Part shown: one piece after another, positions 34,265-43,136 of the stretch
Numbering within the stretch: the stretch's first letter is position 1
Layout: every line of letters begins with the position of its first letter
The notes under the pieces: generated by a model
Seen by the model: only the letters and a program-made list of their open reading frames with translations
Told to the model about the DNA's origin: nothing
Databases searched by the model: none
Source: Candidatus Melainabacteria bacterium
GTDB lineage: Bacteria > Cyanobacteriota > Vampirovibrionia > Obscuribacterales > Obscuribacteraceae
Length of the DNA stretch: 64,000 bases
Direction: 5' to 3'
Assembly (NCBI GenBank): GCA_016716405.1
Contig: JADJWK010000004.1
Span: forward strand, 930,001-994,000
Made by a program: the position numbers and the translations under genes

Positions 34265-35857
34265 ATGTTTCGACCGAACCGACCCCAGCCTGCCAGATCG
34301 CAGACATCATCCACATTGAAGCTGCCACAGCTTTGGAACGTTCCGAGCCTGGAGCATGTGGTGAGCATGCTCCAGAGCGCCCAGAAAGAAGCCAACAAAA
34401 TCATTGAGCAATACTGGTCCGTGGAAGGCCAGGACCGGCTCCTCATCCTCACCGTCACCTGCGACGAGTCGGGGGATCCCCTCTGGACGCTCTCCGAGAG
34501 CAAGATCACCGACACCCAGGCCCTCTGGGAGCACCGCACCAGCGACACGGCCCTGATCCACACCCTCATCCTGGGCGAAAGCACCGGCGAGGTCACAGCT
34601 TCAGTCTCCAAGAACACATCCGATTTTTCCACCAGTATCAGTCTTCGCTTCGAGAACGAGGCCAGACCAGACGCCAAGACAGAGAACGCGAAGACGACCA
34701 CCTCCACCCACCTGGCTTTCGAGAACTCCGAAGACGCCATTCTTCAGGGTGATGTTCGCAAAGTCCAGCTGGCCAACGTCGTGCAGAGCATCCAGATGGG
34801 GAAGATGACCGGCCGCCTGGCAGTCCGGAGCGAAGGGACCGGTGTGGACATCTACTTCGACGACGGCGAGCCGGTCCACGCCACCGACGGTATCGACCGG
34901 GGCGATGAGGTGCTCATGGACCTGATCTGCCTGACCTCCGGCAAATTCCAGTTCATGCAGGACGAGCGGACCACCGACCGGACCGTGACCAGACCCCTGG
35001 AAGCCCTTTTGATGGAAGCGATAAGCCTGGTCGATCAGAGCAACTTCCTCGAGAAAGAAGGCTTCAGCCGCGATGCTTATCTGATTCCCCGCAACGCTGC
35101 CATCGACGAGACCGAGCTCATGTCGATTCTTTCCCGGGGCATACCCATAGACCAGAACATGCAGAGACAGTTCCTGCGCTCCATAGGCGAGTTCAAGCAG
35201 TTTACCGACGTAATGAGAGTCAAGCCTCTCAAGCGTTCGGAGTTTGTCCCCGTCCTCTTCAACCTTGTTACCCTCAACCTGCTCCGGATTTCGGACAAGC
35301 CGCCCCAGATCGTCGGCCAGGGTCCGGCTCTGGAAGAGCACGCCATCGACTACAGGGCTCTGGAGGCTACTCTGAAGCCGATCATGCGCCCGGAAACCGG
35401 CATTCTCACTTACCCGGCGTTCCAGTTCTTCCTGGCTCAGGAATGCTACCGCTACGAGCTCTGCGGCATCCCGGCATCGCTGGTGGTCTTCAGCATCCGG
35501 AAAATCGCCTCGGAAGAGCCCATAGTCAATCTCGATGTCAGAGATCTCATGGCTGCCATAGCCTCTATCAAGCGACCGATAGACATGCTCGGTCACTTTC
35601 AGACCTTCGATTACGGTATCATCCTCCCCAACACCGGCACCCGCTCAGCAGCGGTGTTCTGTCAGCGGGTCCAGGACACCGTGGTCTCGAGCGAATTCTC
35701 CTCGGGAATGAAAGGCTCCGAGGTGGTCCTGAGTTTCGGCATAGCCGGTATTCCGGAAAATTGCTCTTCCATGGGGCAGCTCCTCCCCGCCGCCGACCAG
35801 GCAAAGAAAGCAGCCGAGACCTCCTCCTCCCACCTGGTCCTCTTTCAGAGCCGCTGA
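34265..35857 (+). CDS. PATAN (DUF4388) protein with a degenerate GGDEF-like domain
   Basis: Start chosen at ATG 34265, because the upstream 37 codons look non-coding and lie in the leader. The 530-residue protein has an N-terminal region to about 150. A PATAN/DUF4388 domain follows (LQGDVRKVQLANVVQSIQMG, GRLAVRSEGTGVDIYFDDGE and DEVLMDLICLTSGKFQFM). A C-terminal domain from about 380 has the layout of a GGDEF domain: RPIDMLGHFQTFDYGIILPN matches RPxDxxGRxGGDEFxxxLP, but GGDEF is replaced by QTFDY. It should not make cyclic di-GMP. The MglA GTPase gene follows 103 bases later. Confidence 0.82.
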   Translation: MFRPNRPQPARSQTSSTLKLPQLWNVPSLEHVVSMLQSAQKEANKIIEQYWSVEGQDRLLILTVTCDESGDPLWTLSESKITDTQALWEHRTSDTALIHTLILGESTGEVTASVSKNTSDFSTSISLRFENEARPDAKTENAKTTTSTHLAFENSEDAILQGDVRKVQLANVVQSIQMGKMTGRLAVRSEGTGVDIYFDDGEPVHATDGIDRGDEVLMDLICLTSGKFQFMQDERTTDRTVTRPLEALLMEAISLVDQSNFLEKEGFSRDAYLIPRNAAIDETELMSILSRGIPIDQNMQRQFLRSIGEFKQFTDVMRVKPLKRSEFVPVLFNLVTLNLLRISDKPPQIVGQGPALEEHAIDYRALEATLKPIMRPETGILTYPAFQFFLAQECYRYELCGIPASLVVFSIRKIASEEPIVNLDVRDLMAAIASIKRPIDMLGHFQTFDYGIILPNTGTRSAAVFCQRVQDTVVSSEFSSGMKGSEVVLSFGIAGIPENCSSMGQLLPAADQAKKAAETSSSHLVLFQSR

Positions 35858-35960
35858 CCGCACAATATCCCCTCCCGGTTTCCAATATGCGTAGCTCATG
35901 ACCACTTACCGGGAATAACTGTCTAATATATGGACAGTCTGATCGCCCTGCGAACCAAGC

Positions 35961-36548
35961 ATGCCTCTCATCAACTACGCCAAGCGCGAAATCACATATA
36001 AGCTCGTCTACTATGGCACTGGGCTTGGTGGCAAAACCACCAACCTCAAGTATATCCATGGCCAGGTCAATCAGACCTGCCGGGGCGAGCTCATTTCCCT
36101 GGCCACCGAAACAGAGCGGACGCTCTTCTTCGACTTCATGCCCCTGGAGCTGGAGCTGGTCAACAACTTCAGAGCGAGAATCGCCATCTATACGGTGCCC
36201 GGACAGGAAGAGTACGATCTCTCGCGCAAGCAGATTCTTCGCGGCGCCGACGGCATAGTCTTCGTAGCCGATTCCAGCTCCCTGCGCATGGAAGAGAATG
36301 TACGCTCGCTCAAGAATATGCGGGAGAACCTGGTTTTCAACAAGCTTCGCCTGGAGGAGATCCCCTGGGTCCTGCAGTACAACAAGCGCGACCTTGCCGA
36401 TGCCGTGTCGGTGGATCGCCTGGAGCACGACCTCAACCAGTCCCGGGTTCCTTATTTCGAAGCCGTGGCTCTCGAGGGACTGGGTGTTTTCGCCACTCTC
36501 AAATCGGTGATCAAAGAGATGGTCAACCGCACCAAAGCACCGAGATAG
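35961..36548 (+). CDS. mglA: MglA-family small Ras-like GTPase
   Basis: A 195-residue GTPase. The P-loop is YGTGLGGKTTNLKYIH, with Thr where MglA usually has Pro. The conserved ELISLATETERTLFFDFMPL (switch I region, no Thr35 equivalent in the classic place) is followed by TVPGQEEYDLSRKQILRGAD (switch II) and NKRDL (G4). MglA controls cell polarity and motility in Myxococcus, and related GTPases pair with roadblock or PATAN proteins in many phyla. The neighbouring PATAN gene on the same strand supports such a module here. No MglB/roadblock gene is seen nearby. Confidence 0.93.
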   Translation: MPLINYAKREITYKLVYYGTGLGGKTTNLKYIHGQVNQTCRGELISLATETERTLFFDFMPLELELVNNFRARIAIYTVPGQEEYDLSRKQILRGADGIVFVADSSSLRMEENVRSLKNMRENLVFNKLRLEEIPWVLQYNKRDLADAVSVDRLEHDLNQSRVPYFEAVALEGLGVFATLKSVIKEMVNRTKAPR

Positions 36549-36563
36549 TTCTCGCGCTTCCGT

Positions 36564-37124
36564 TCATTCAAGACCGTATTTTGCCAGGGCCTGATTCCAG
36601 ACACCTTTGGACCGGAGGATCACCTCGATGATCTCCCGGATGGCTCCGCGCCCGCCACTGGCAGTGGTGACATAGTCGGCCCGCTCTCTCAGCTCCGGTC
36701 TGGCATTGGCTACGGCACAACTGAAGCCGGCTTTGCGCATCAGAGGATAGTCGGTGAAGTCGTCGCCGACGAAAGCAACTCTATCCGTTTCGAGGCCTTC
36801 TCTGGCCAGGATCTCAGCGAAGGTCGCCTCCTTCTCGAGAAATCCCTGGTATACATGCGTGATCCCGAGAATCCGAGAACGCTCGGTGGTGGCTATCGAA
36901 TCCCGGCCTGATATGACTCCCGATTTGAATCCCAGGGAATGAAAGATCAGGAGACCCAGACCATCCTGCGAATCGAAATGCTTGAACTCCTGAGGCCTGC
37001 CGTCGCGATCGCCGATATAAGATAGCCTCCCGTCGGTGAGGACGCCGTCCACATCCATGAGAAGGAGCTCCACCGCCGCTGCCTTGCTCTTGATCTCTAA
37101 GCTGATTTCCGCCGGTTCTGACAT
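36564..37124 (-). CDS. kdsC: KdsC-type HAD phosphatase (3-deoxy-D-manno-octulosonate 8-phosphate phosphatase-like)
   Basis: A 186-residue HAD phosphatase from ATG 37124; the frame extends to 37163. Motif I is LLMDVDGVLTDGRL, with both catalytic Asp. Motif II is GVISGRDS. Motif IV is FVGDDFTDYPLM. There is no large cap domain, as expected for KdsC subfamily enzymes, which act as tetramers. The KDO pathway call implies lipopolysaccharide synthesis, but other sugar-phosphate substrates are possible. The gene is divergent from the FAD oxidoreductase, sharing an 82-base promoter gap. Confidence 0.85.
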   Translation of the reverse strand: MSEPAEISLEIKSKAAAVELLLMDVDGVLTDGRLSYIGDRDGRPQEFKHFDSQDGLGLLIFHSLGFKSGVISGRDSIATTERSRILGITHVYQGFLEKEATFAEILAREGLETDRVAFVGDDFTDYPLMRKAGFSCAVANARPELRERADYVTTASGGRGAIREIIEVILRSKGVWNQALAKYGLE

Positions 37125-37206
37125 GGTTCGCCGTCTTGTTTTCTTTACGTATAATTTCGCCATATTGCTCGATCACAGGCTTCTCAAACTCCTTATTATT
37201 GCACTT

Positions 37207-39381
37207 ATGAAAGTGTTAGACATACAAGCTCTGGACCCGGGCGATCCCCTCAGTAGCGCCGTCAGGGAGTTCGAGACAGGCAAGCCCGACAGAGTCGTCA
37301 AGTGCGACATCCTGATCGTCGGGGGAGGAATGGGAGGGGTTGCGGCGGCCCTCTCGGCGGTAGCTGATTATCTTCGCGATTCTACCGGCGGACGCAGACC
37401 CTCGAAGCTCTCCATCTGCATGACAGAGGAGACCAACTGGCTGGGCGGTCAGATGACGAGCCAGGCAGTCTCGGCTCTCGATGAGAACTGGCTCGTGGAG
37501 TCCTCGGGAGCCCCCGCCTCCTACCAGGAGATGAGGCGCCAGATAAGAGACTATTATCTCGAGCGCTTCATCATCAACAAGCATGCCCGGATCGACAAGA
37601 AGACCTTCAACCCGGGGAGCTGCTGGGTCACCCGCCTGGCTTTCGAGCCCAAAGTGGGTCTGGCCATCCTCGATCGGTTCCTGAAACCGGCAGTGGATTC
37701 CGGATGCCTCAAGATCTTCCACCGGCACAAAGCCGTGAGCGCGGCAGGCAAGAGGAGCCCGGACGGACGGGTACGGGTCAAGTCGGTATCGGCAATCGAT
37801 CTCGACAATGGAGAGCTCACCGAATTTCGCCCCAAAATCTGCCTGGATGCCACCGAGCTTGGTGACATGCTGCCGCTCTGCAAGCTCGCTTACAGCTCCG
37901 GGGAGGAGTCCCGGGAGCAGACCGGAGAGCCGCACGCCGCCGAGGTTCCGGATCCTGAGAATGTCCAGGATATCGTCTATCCCTTCGTGGTTGAATGGCG
38001 AGCAGGTGAGGACCACACAATCGAGAAGCCCGAAGGCTATGACGAGTTTGTAGAAGCCAATCAATATTCTCTTCTCGGCTATCGCATGTTCGTCTCCGCC
38101 CTGGAGCACCGCGACGACGGCACCACAAGAGAGCTCCTGCCTTTCTGGACTTACCGGCGGCTCATCGACCGGAACAATTTCGAAGATCTGAACTATGCCA
38201 ACGACCTGGCCATGATCAACTGGGAAAGCAATGATGTCCGCGATGTGAATATCATCGACAAGTCGCCGGAGCAGATAGCGGAGAATCTCGCCCGCGCCAA
38301 AAAGGTCAGCCTCGGCTTCCTCTACTGGCTGCAGACCGAAGCCCCCAGGGATGAGGGAGGGAAGGGCTATCCCGAGATGAAACTGCGCCCGGATATTCTC
38401 CAGAGCGACGATGGTCTGGCCAAGCATCCTTACATCCGGGAATCGCGCCGTATCAAAGCACTGAATGTGGTGAAAGAGCAGGACATAGGCAAAGGACATG
38501 TATCAGGCGTAAGAGCAAGACCCTTCAAAGATTCGCTAGGAATCGGACATTACCCCATAGACATCCACGGCAGGCAGGTGCCTGGAGCGGCCCAGGCTAC
38601 CGCGCCATTTCAGATCCCCTATTCATGCCTGATTCCCATGGACGCCGAGAATCTCCTGCCCGCCTGCAAGAATATCGGTGTTACTCATATAACCAACGGC
38701 GCCTACCGGCTCCATCCGATAGAATGGTCGATAGGCACTGCCGCCGGGCTGATAGCCCGCTATTCTATAAGACACAATTTGCAGCCCGGCAAAATCTCGA
38801 AGAACCTCGGCAACCTCATCGACATCCAGAGAGAGCTCGCCGAATCAGGCAACCCGCTCTGCTGGTTCGATGACGTCCCCACCGACCATCCTGCTTTTGC
38901 GGCGATTCAAATAGTCTCCCTTTTCGACCTGATTCCCCCGGATGAGGACAGTCTCTCCTTCCGTCCGGATGACCCCCTGAGCCGCCGCCAGGCAGCCCAG
39001 ATTCTCGATCGTCTCATCCAGGACCGCAAGTCGAAGTTCTGCTTCATAGCCGACATAGACGAAGACGCGCCCGAATTCGATTATGTCGCCAGAGTCGTCA
39101 ACACCGGTCTGATGGAGCTGGATGACATGGGCAATTTCAACCCGGAGGACCTCTTCTCTCAGGGCGATTTCGCTATTTGCGCCCGGAGCAGGACTTTCAG
39201 GCTGCCCAGGCAGCAAAGCGTCTTTCTCGATTCCCTGGATGACGAGCACCGGGAAGAGAACGGTCACGATTATCTCGAGATCAGCCGCGCCGAATTCGCC
39301 CAGTGGCTTTATACCGTCGTCTCCTACAAAAAGAAATGGGAAAACCTGGCTCTCCGCTCGGTAGCCAGAAGCGCTATCTAG
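37207..39381 (+). CDS. FAD-dependent oxidoreductase with C-terminal SLH-like region
   Basis: Start chosen at ATG 37207; the earlier in-frame starts lie inside the divergent kdsC gene. The 724-residue protein has an FAD-binding motif (ILIVGGGMGGVAAALSAVAD, residues 36-55). It shares the family plan of large FAD_oxidored proteins: TEETNWLGGQMTSQAVSALD, DATELGDMLPLCKLAY and TAGLIARYSI. From about residue 554 the sequence reads DVPTDHPAFAAIQIVSLFD and FRPDDPLSRRQAAQILDRL, the signature of S-layer homology repeats. The SLH-like tail suggests envelope attachment, yet no signal peptide is seen. Substrate unknown. It is followed by a convergent SDR gene. Confidence 0.82.
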   Translation: MKVLDIQALDPGDPLSSAVREFETGKPDRVVKCDILIVGGGMGGVAAALSAVADYLRDSTGGRRPSKLSICMTEETNWLGGQMTSQAVSALDENWLVESSGAPASYQEMRRQIRDYYLERFIINKHARIDKKTFNPGSCWVTRLAFEPKVGLAILDRFLKPAVDSGCLKIFHRHKAVSAAGKRSPDGRVRVKSVSAIDLDNGELTEFRPKICLDATELGDMLPLCKLAYSSGEESREQTGEPHAAEVPDPENVQDIVYPFVVEWRAGEDHTIEKPEGYDEFVEANQYSLLGYRMFVSALEHRDDGTTRELLPFWTYRRLIDRNNFEDLNYANDLAMINWESNDVRDVNIIDKSPEQIAENLARAKKVSLGFLYWLQTEAPRDEGGKGYPEMKLRPDILQSDDGLAKHPYIRESRRIKALNVVKEQDIGKGHVSGVRARPFKDSLGIGHYPIDIHGRQVPGAAQATAPFQIPYSCLIPMDAENLLPACKNIGVTHITNGAYRLHPIEWSIGTAAGLIARYSIRHNLQPGKISKNLGNLIDIQRELAESGNPLCWFDDVPTDHPAFAAIQIVSLFDLIPPDEDSLSFRPDDPLSRRQAAQILDRLIQDRKSKFCFIADIDEDAPEFDYVARVVNTGLMELDDMGNFNPEDLFSQGDFAICARSRTFRLPRQQSVFLDSLDDEHREENGHDYLEISRAEFAQWLYTVVSYKKKWENLALRSVARSAI

Positions 39382-39390
39382 AAAGTCTGA

Positions 39391-40137
39391 TTAGAAAGTC
39401 TGGTCTGTGGGTCTGATGAGGATCTCGTTGACATTGACGTGCGCAGGCTGGCCGGCGGCATAGACGATGGCGCCGGCGATATCCTCGGACTGTAGCGCCT
39501 CCATGGTAGCCACCCATTTCTTGACTGTGTCCTTCGTGTTCGAATCGGCTATATGGTCGGTGAGCTCGGTCAGCACCGCCCCCGGTTCTATGACCGTCAC
39601 TCTGATCCGATCCGCTGCAAGCTCCTGCCTGATCCCATCGGAGAATGCATTGACCGCGAACTTCGTGGCGCTGTAGACAGCGCTGCGGGAGCTCACCAGG
39701 CGACCCGATACCGAAGAGACATTGACGATATTGCCGCCTTGCTTTTTCAGCTCCGGGATCGCCGCATGGGTGAAATACATGAGACCGAGAACATTGATAT
39801 CGATCATGTTCTTCCAGTCCTTCACATCGGCGCTGGCGACCGGTCCGACATACATGACCCCGGCATTATTGACCAGGATATCAAGCCGTCCGAAACGCGC
39901 CACTGTCGAAGATACGGCTTTGACGGCAGCCTCGTTTTCACGAACGTCGCCTGCTATCACCAGAGCTTTCTTGCCGGTCTCCCCCTCTATGCGGGCGGCA
40001 AGATCATCCAGGCGGTCTTTGCGCCGGGCGAAAAGCGCCACCTCGCATCCACAGACAGCCAGCGCCATAGCCGTGGCTTCGCCGATGCCTGAGGAAGCCC
40101 CGGTGACAAGCGCTACTCTACCTTCGAGATTGGTCAT
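39391..40137 (-). CDS. Classical short-chain dehydrogenase/reductase
   Basis: A 248-residue SDR with GGAG upstream of ATG 40137. The cofactor site is VTGASSGIGEATAMALA, and FARRKDRLDDL at the second strand favours NADP through its basic residues. NNAGVMYVGPV, VSSVSGRL and YSATKFAVNA give the Ser-Tyr-Lys catalytic set. PGAVLTEL follows. The closest general type is the clavaldehyde dehydrogenase/YdfG-like group, an NADP-dependent oxidoreductase of wide substrate range. It ends 9 bases from the FAD oxidoreductase end, convergent to it. Confidence 0.92.
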   Translation of the reverse strand: MTNLEGRVALVTGASSGIGEATAMALAVCGCEVALFARRKDRLDDLAARIEGETGKKALVIAGDVRENEAAVKAVSSTVARFGRLDILVNNAGVMYVGPVASADVKDWKNMIDINVLGLMYFTHAAIPELKKQGGNIVNVSSVSGRLVSSRSAVYSATKFAVNAFSDGIRQELAADRIRVTVIEPGAVLTELTDHIADSNTKDTVKKWVATMEALQSEDIAGAIVYAAGQPAHVNVNEILIRPTDQTF

Positions 40138-40160
40138 TGCATACTCTCCTGGAGATCGAA

Positions 40161-40884
40161 TCAGATCAGATCGAATCGCCCCTTGAAGATATCACCAATT
40201 CGCGAGGTGCGATTGCCTGTCCGATGATCGAGTACATAACCGTTGATGAAGTTGTAAGTGCGCACCTTACCACTTCGAGACCCATAGGCGATCTGCGCAG
40301 CCTTGGCACGACTGCGAGCATCACGGGCAGCTTCGCTGCGGCTCTGGTGGAGCCTGGCAGCGAGAACCTCGAGGGCGAGCTGCTTGTTGCGATATTGATC
40401 CCGTCCGTTGATGAAGACGGTAATCCCGCTTGGTTTGTGGGTCACGCGCACGGCGGATTCGACCTTGTTCTGGTTCTGCCCGCCGCTTCCGTGACCCCTC
40501 TGGGTCTTCACCTCCACCTCATCGAGATCGAGACTTCGATCGAGCCTCTCCGGAAGGGACAGCACCGCTACCGCCACCACCGAGGTATGCCGTCTGCCCC
40601 TGGACTCGGTCCTGGGTACCCTCTGGACGACATGCTTGCCGGACTCCCGGGCGAAAGCCTCTTCGACGCCGCGGCCCGAGACCCTTATCGAATACGAGCT
40701 CTCGGACTCGTAGACGAGCTCGGACTTCAAACCGCGAAGCTCGGCATAACGCAGGTAAGCTCTCGTGAGCTCCAGCGCGAACATTCTCGAATCGGCTCCA
40801 CCCTCTCCGGCATGGATGTCCAGCAAAAGGCTAAAGTCTCTGGGACTTCTCGTTGGGGACGGACCAATTTGCTTGCTTAGACAT
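40161..40884 (-). CDS. RF1-like short peptide chain release factor with a frame break near its start
   Basis: The main frame (40826 down to 40161) gives about 221 residues covering release factor domains 2-4. It begins LDIHAGEGGADSRMFALELT, carries HVVQRVPRTESRGRRHTS with PRT at the place of the RF1 PAT stop-reading tripeptide, and has the peptidyl-hydrolase loop GHGSGGQNQNK. Domain 1 is absent. The best start is ATG 40884 with GGAGG eight bases upstream, but that frame meets TAG at 40833-40831 after 17 codons, at CTT TAG C. A +1 shift there, or one C less in the run 40855-40858, joins the frames. It may be recoded like prfB, or a sequencing indel. PrfH-like proteins do not show the PxT motif. 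Confidence 0.8.
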
Positions 40885-41033
40885 GACCATTACCTCCCTG
40901 AGGTGGTTTTTGCATTATAGCACCGCGAGGCAATCGCGCATGGCTCTATATCATCTATGCGTTGATACGTTCATCCCCTTTCAAGGAATGAATAAGCATC
41001 GGGGATTCACCCACGAAAACCGCGAGACCCCAC

Positions 41034-41998
41034 ATGCCCAGGCTCATTCTCGGTCTGCTTGCCGCCATCGTTATCGGCGTGGCGCTCAACCAGATCTATG
41101 TCCTTCTCATCAATCCGCCCCGCCTTTACCGGGACGTGGTCAATGCGAAAAAGTGCATGGACGCCGATCCGGACAGAGCGAGAGCGCTCCTGAAAGGCTG
41201 TATCGACGAAGGCGACAAGCTCGAGGGCAACAAGTTCGAGCTCTACTGCACCTACGGCAATCTTCTGTCGGACATCAGCGCCTATGGAGAGGCAGAGCCA
41301 ATCTATATGAGGGCGGCAAAAGAAGCCACCAGCCCTCTGGATACCAGCTTCGCCCTGTACAAGGCCAGCGAGGCCATGCACCAGCGGCTCGTCGAAGGCG
41401 ATCGAAAGGAAATAGACCTGAAGCCTGCCCAGAAAGCCAGGGAGCTTTTGCTCAAGGCGGACCTGGACAGAGATCTTCATACAGGAAACACCTACTGCGC
41501 TCTGGCTTCTCTTTATTCGGACCTCGGCAAATTCGAAGAAGCCGACAAGCTCTTCAAGAGCGCCGAAGAGCACTATCGAAAGAACTCCAGGGACGAAAAC
41601 TTCCACGGACAACTCCTCTGGGTCCGGCGATTTCGGATCGAAAGCCTGCTTGCCCGCGGAGACTGCAAGAAAGCCTCGGAAGTCTGAAAGCGCACTGGCT
41701 GCAACCTCAATGGAACGGAGAGGAAGGCGAAGTCGACAAATACATGAAAGCCGAGTCGGATCGCCGTGGCGGCACCGACGGTGACATCCTCTACGCCCGC
41801 ATAGCTTGTGGATTGAATAAAAGCGCCTTCAATCTCTTCGAGGTTGCCGACCCGGACTGGGACCGCGTCAAACGTGGCTTCGCCGCACTTGAAAAGAAAT
41901 TCCCGGACAGTCCGGCTATCCGGGGCGAGCTGGTCATGCTGGCCATGATGAAAAACGACGAAGATACCGCCGCCTCGGCCTTCGACGACTGGCAGTAG
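41034..41998 (+). pseudogene. Membrane-anchored TPR/DUF4034-like protein, split by a frameshift
   Basis: The first frame (41034-41687) gives 217 residues: a transmembrane anchor (LILGLLAAIVIGVALNQIYV) and TPR-like helices (YGNLLSDISAYGEAEPIYMR, LASLYSDLGKFEEADKLFKS). It ends CKKASEV-stop. A second frame to 41998 continues KAHWLQPQWNGEEGEVDKYM and has DILYARIACG, FNLFEVADPDWDRVKRGFAA and FPDSPAIRGELVML, which resembles the C-terminus of DUF4034-type proteins. One extra C at 41684 would join them as SEVLKAHWLQPQW, a protein of about 321 residues. Function unknown. The gene is divergent from the release factor. Confidence 0.7.
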
Positions 41999-42274
41999 TG
42001 ATGCCCAACACCATTACCGGGCAAGGGTTTGCCCGTCTTCAGTGGGGTGACGCTCACTTGAAGCACGGAATTCGCCATTGCCATTTTCGAGCTTCTTCCC
42101 ATAATAGCCTAACCAGCAAAAAATCCATTCAGAATCGTCCATCCGCACCCTGTGCGGTCTGTTGGGTTGAACTCTGGCGCATCACCACCAGCTGCTCAGG
42201 CTTCCATTACAAGCCTGGTTTCTCTGCGGTCGTCTTCCCCCGACGACTGCTCAACACCCCACGCCGCTGGTAAA

Positions 42275-42310
42275 GGCGGTCCGGCTCGAGCGCACACGGG
42301 TCGGACCGCC
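42275..42310 (+). terminator. Inverted repeat, possible terminator of the TPR gene
   Basis: GGCGGTCCG (42275-42283) and CGGACCGCC (42302-42310) form a 9-bp stem with an 18-base loop. A T-rich stretch (TTTGTTTTCG) follows about ten bases later rather than directly, so the terminator call is tentative. Confidence 0.35.
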
Positions 42311-42400
42311 CGGATGCACTTTGTTTTCGCGTCATTTCTATAGGTTGAATTACTATAGCAAGAATCATACTGATCGCCACGCTCTCGTGGGGTCAGGGCT

Positions 42401-42492
42401 GAAGAGGGCGGGGCATCGGCGGGGGCCGAAAAAAACCCCCGGGGCGGGGCCACCCGCAAGCCCGGCCCGGGGCGGGCCCGGAGGGGGGGGTG
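42401..42492. other. Low-complexity G/C block
   Basis: A run of about 90 bases made almost only of G and C, with an A7 run inside and G8 at the end, unlike any other stretch in the window. It may be an assembly or read artefact, or a real G-rich structure. Confidence 0.6.
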
Positions 42493-42546
42493 GGATTCTG
42501 GTATTTACCCTCTTTCTCATGGGGCTTATTCGTCTATGATGGGAGA

Positions 42547-42987
42547 ATGAAGTTCTTCTGCTCCATTATTCTGGCAGTAATAATTGTCTGGCTCGGCTCA
42601 GCGAGCTTTACCTATTTGCCGCTGCTTTTCCGATCCGGTGATCTGACAGTCATCGCCAATCTCAATGCCGCCGTCCTGGTGATCCCGATTGTCGCCGGAG
42701 CCATAGCGGCTGTCATCCTTTTCCGAATCCTGAACAAGAGCCTTATCAACAGAGTCTCCCGCAAAGTAACCATAACCTCGGCAGGAGTATTTCTGGTGGT
42801 TATGTTGTTTGCTCTCGGTCTAGGCTACGGCATCAATGGATCTAGATTTCATGAGAGCAAAGCTCCCTCTCCTTCGTCCAAAATTAATCTATTCAGCTCA
42901 GTGCTGACGATTGTTCCTATGGGCGCGCTTGTCTTCCTTATTCCCCTCTACCGCGCCACACCCTCAAGAACAAAACTCGATAAATAG
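42547..42987 (+). CDS. Small polytopic membrane protein of unknown function
   Basis: From ATG 42547 (GGGAG four bases upstream) the protein has 146 residues with four hydrophobic segments: IILAVIIVWLGSASFTYLPL, NAAVLVIPIVAGAIAAVILF, AGVFLVVMLFALGLGYGI and LTIVPMGALVFLIPLY. The coding region is visibly richer in A and T than the neighbours, and it follows directly on the abnormal GC block, which could mark acquired DNA or a bad join. No family is recognised. Confidence 0.65.
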   Translation: MKFFCSIILAVIIVWLGSASFTYLPLLFRSGDLTVIANLNAAVLVIPIVAGAIAAVILFRILNKSLINRVSRKVTITSAGVFLVVMLFALGLGYGINGSRFHESKAPSPSSKINLFSSVLTIVPMGALVFLIPLYRATPSRTKLDK

Positions 42988-43136
42988 ACGGTTCTGCTCG
43001 AGATTGATATCTCAAACAGTATCAAATCAGCTAATGATATCTTTTGAGGAATAATTTTCGGTGGTTTTTGATTCCTTTAAAGAAATCACGCCCAAAGGTA
43101 CCGGACCAGACAGCAACAGATACTCGAGCCGAAAGG

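Larger units (their letters stand above)
41999..42546. other. Gene-poor stretch with an inverted repeat and an abnormal GC tract
   Basis: 548 bases with no credible gene; several short frames lack ribosome sites and family resemblance. It contains the inverted repeat at 42275-42310 and a G/C-only block at 42401-42492, each listed separately. Confidence 0.6.

Noticed and set aside
40161..40826. Classification of the release factor as PrfH
   Set aside because: The PRT tripeptide and RF1/RF2-like domain 2 sequence do not fit PrfH, and no RtcB ligase gene is adjacent.
40853..41670. First part of a plus-strand frame that ends at 41998
   Set aside because: Up to about 41670 it is an Arg/Gln-rich shadow of the TPR coding frame; only the part after about 41680 is real and was merged with the TPR gene.
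42152..42459. Short open frames on both strands in the 41999-42546 gap
   Set aside because: They have no ribosome sites, no domain resemblance and overlap the abnormal GC block.
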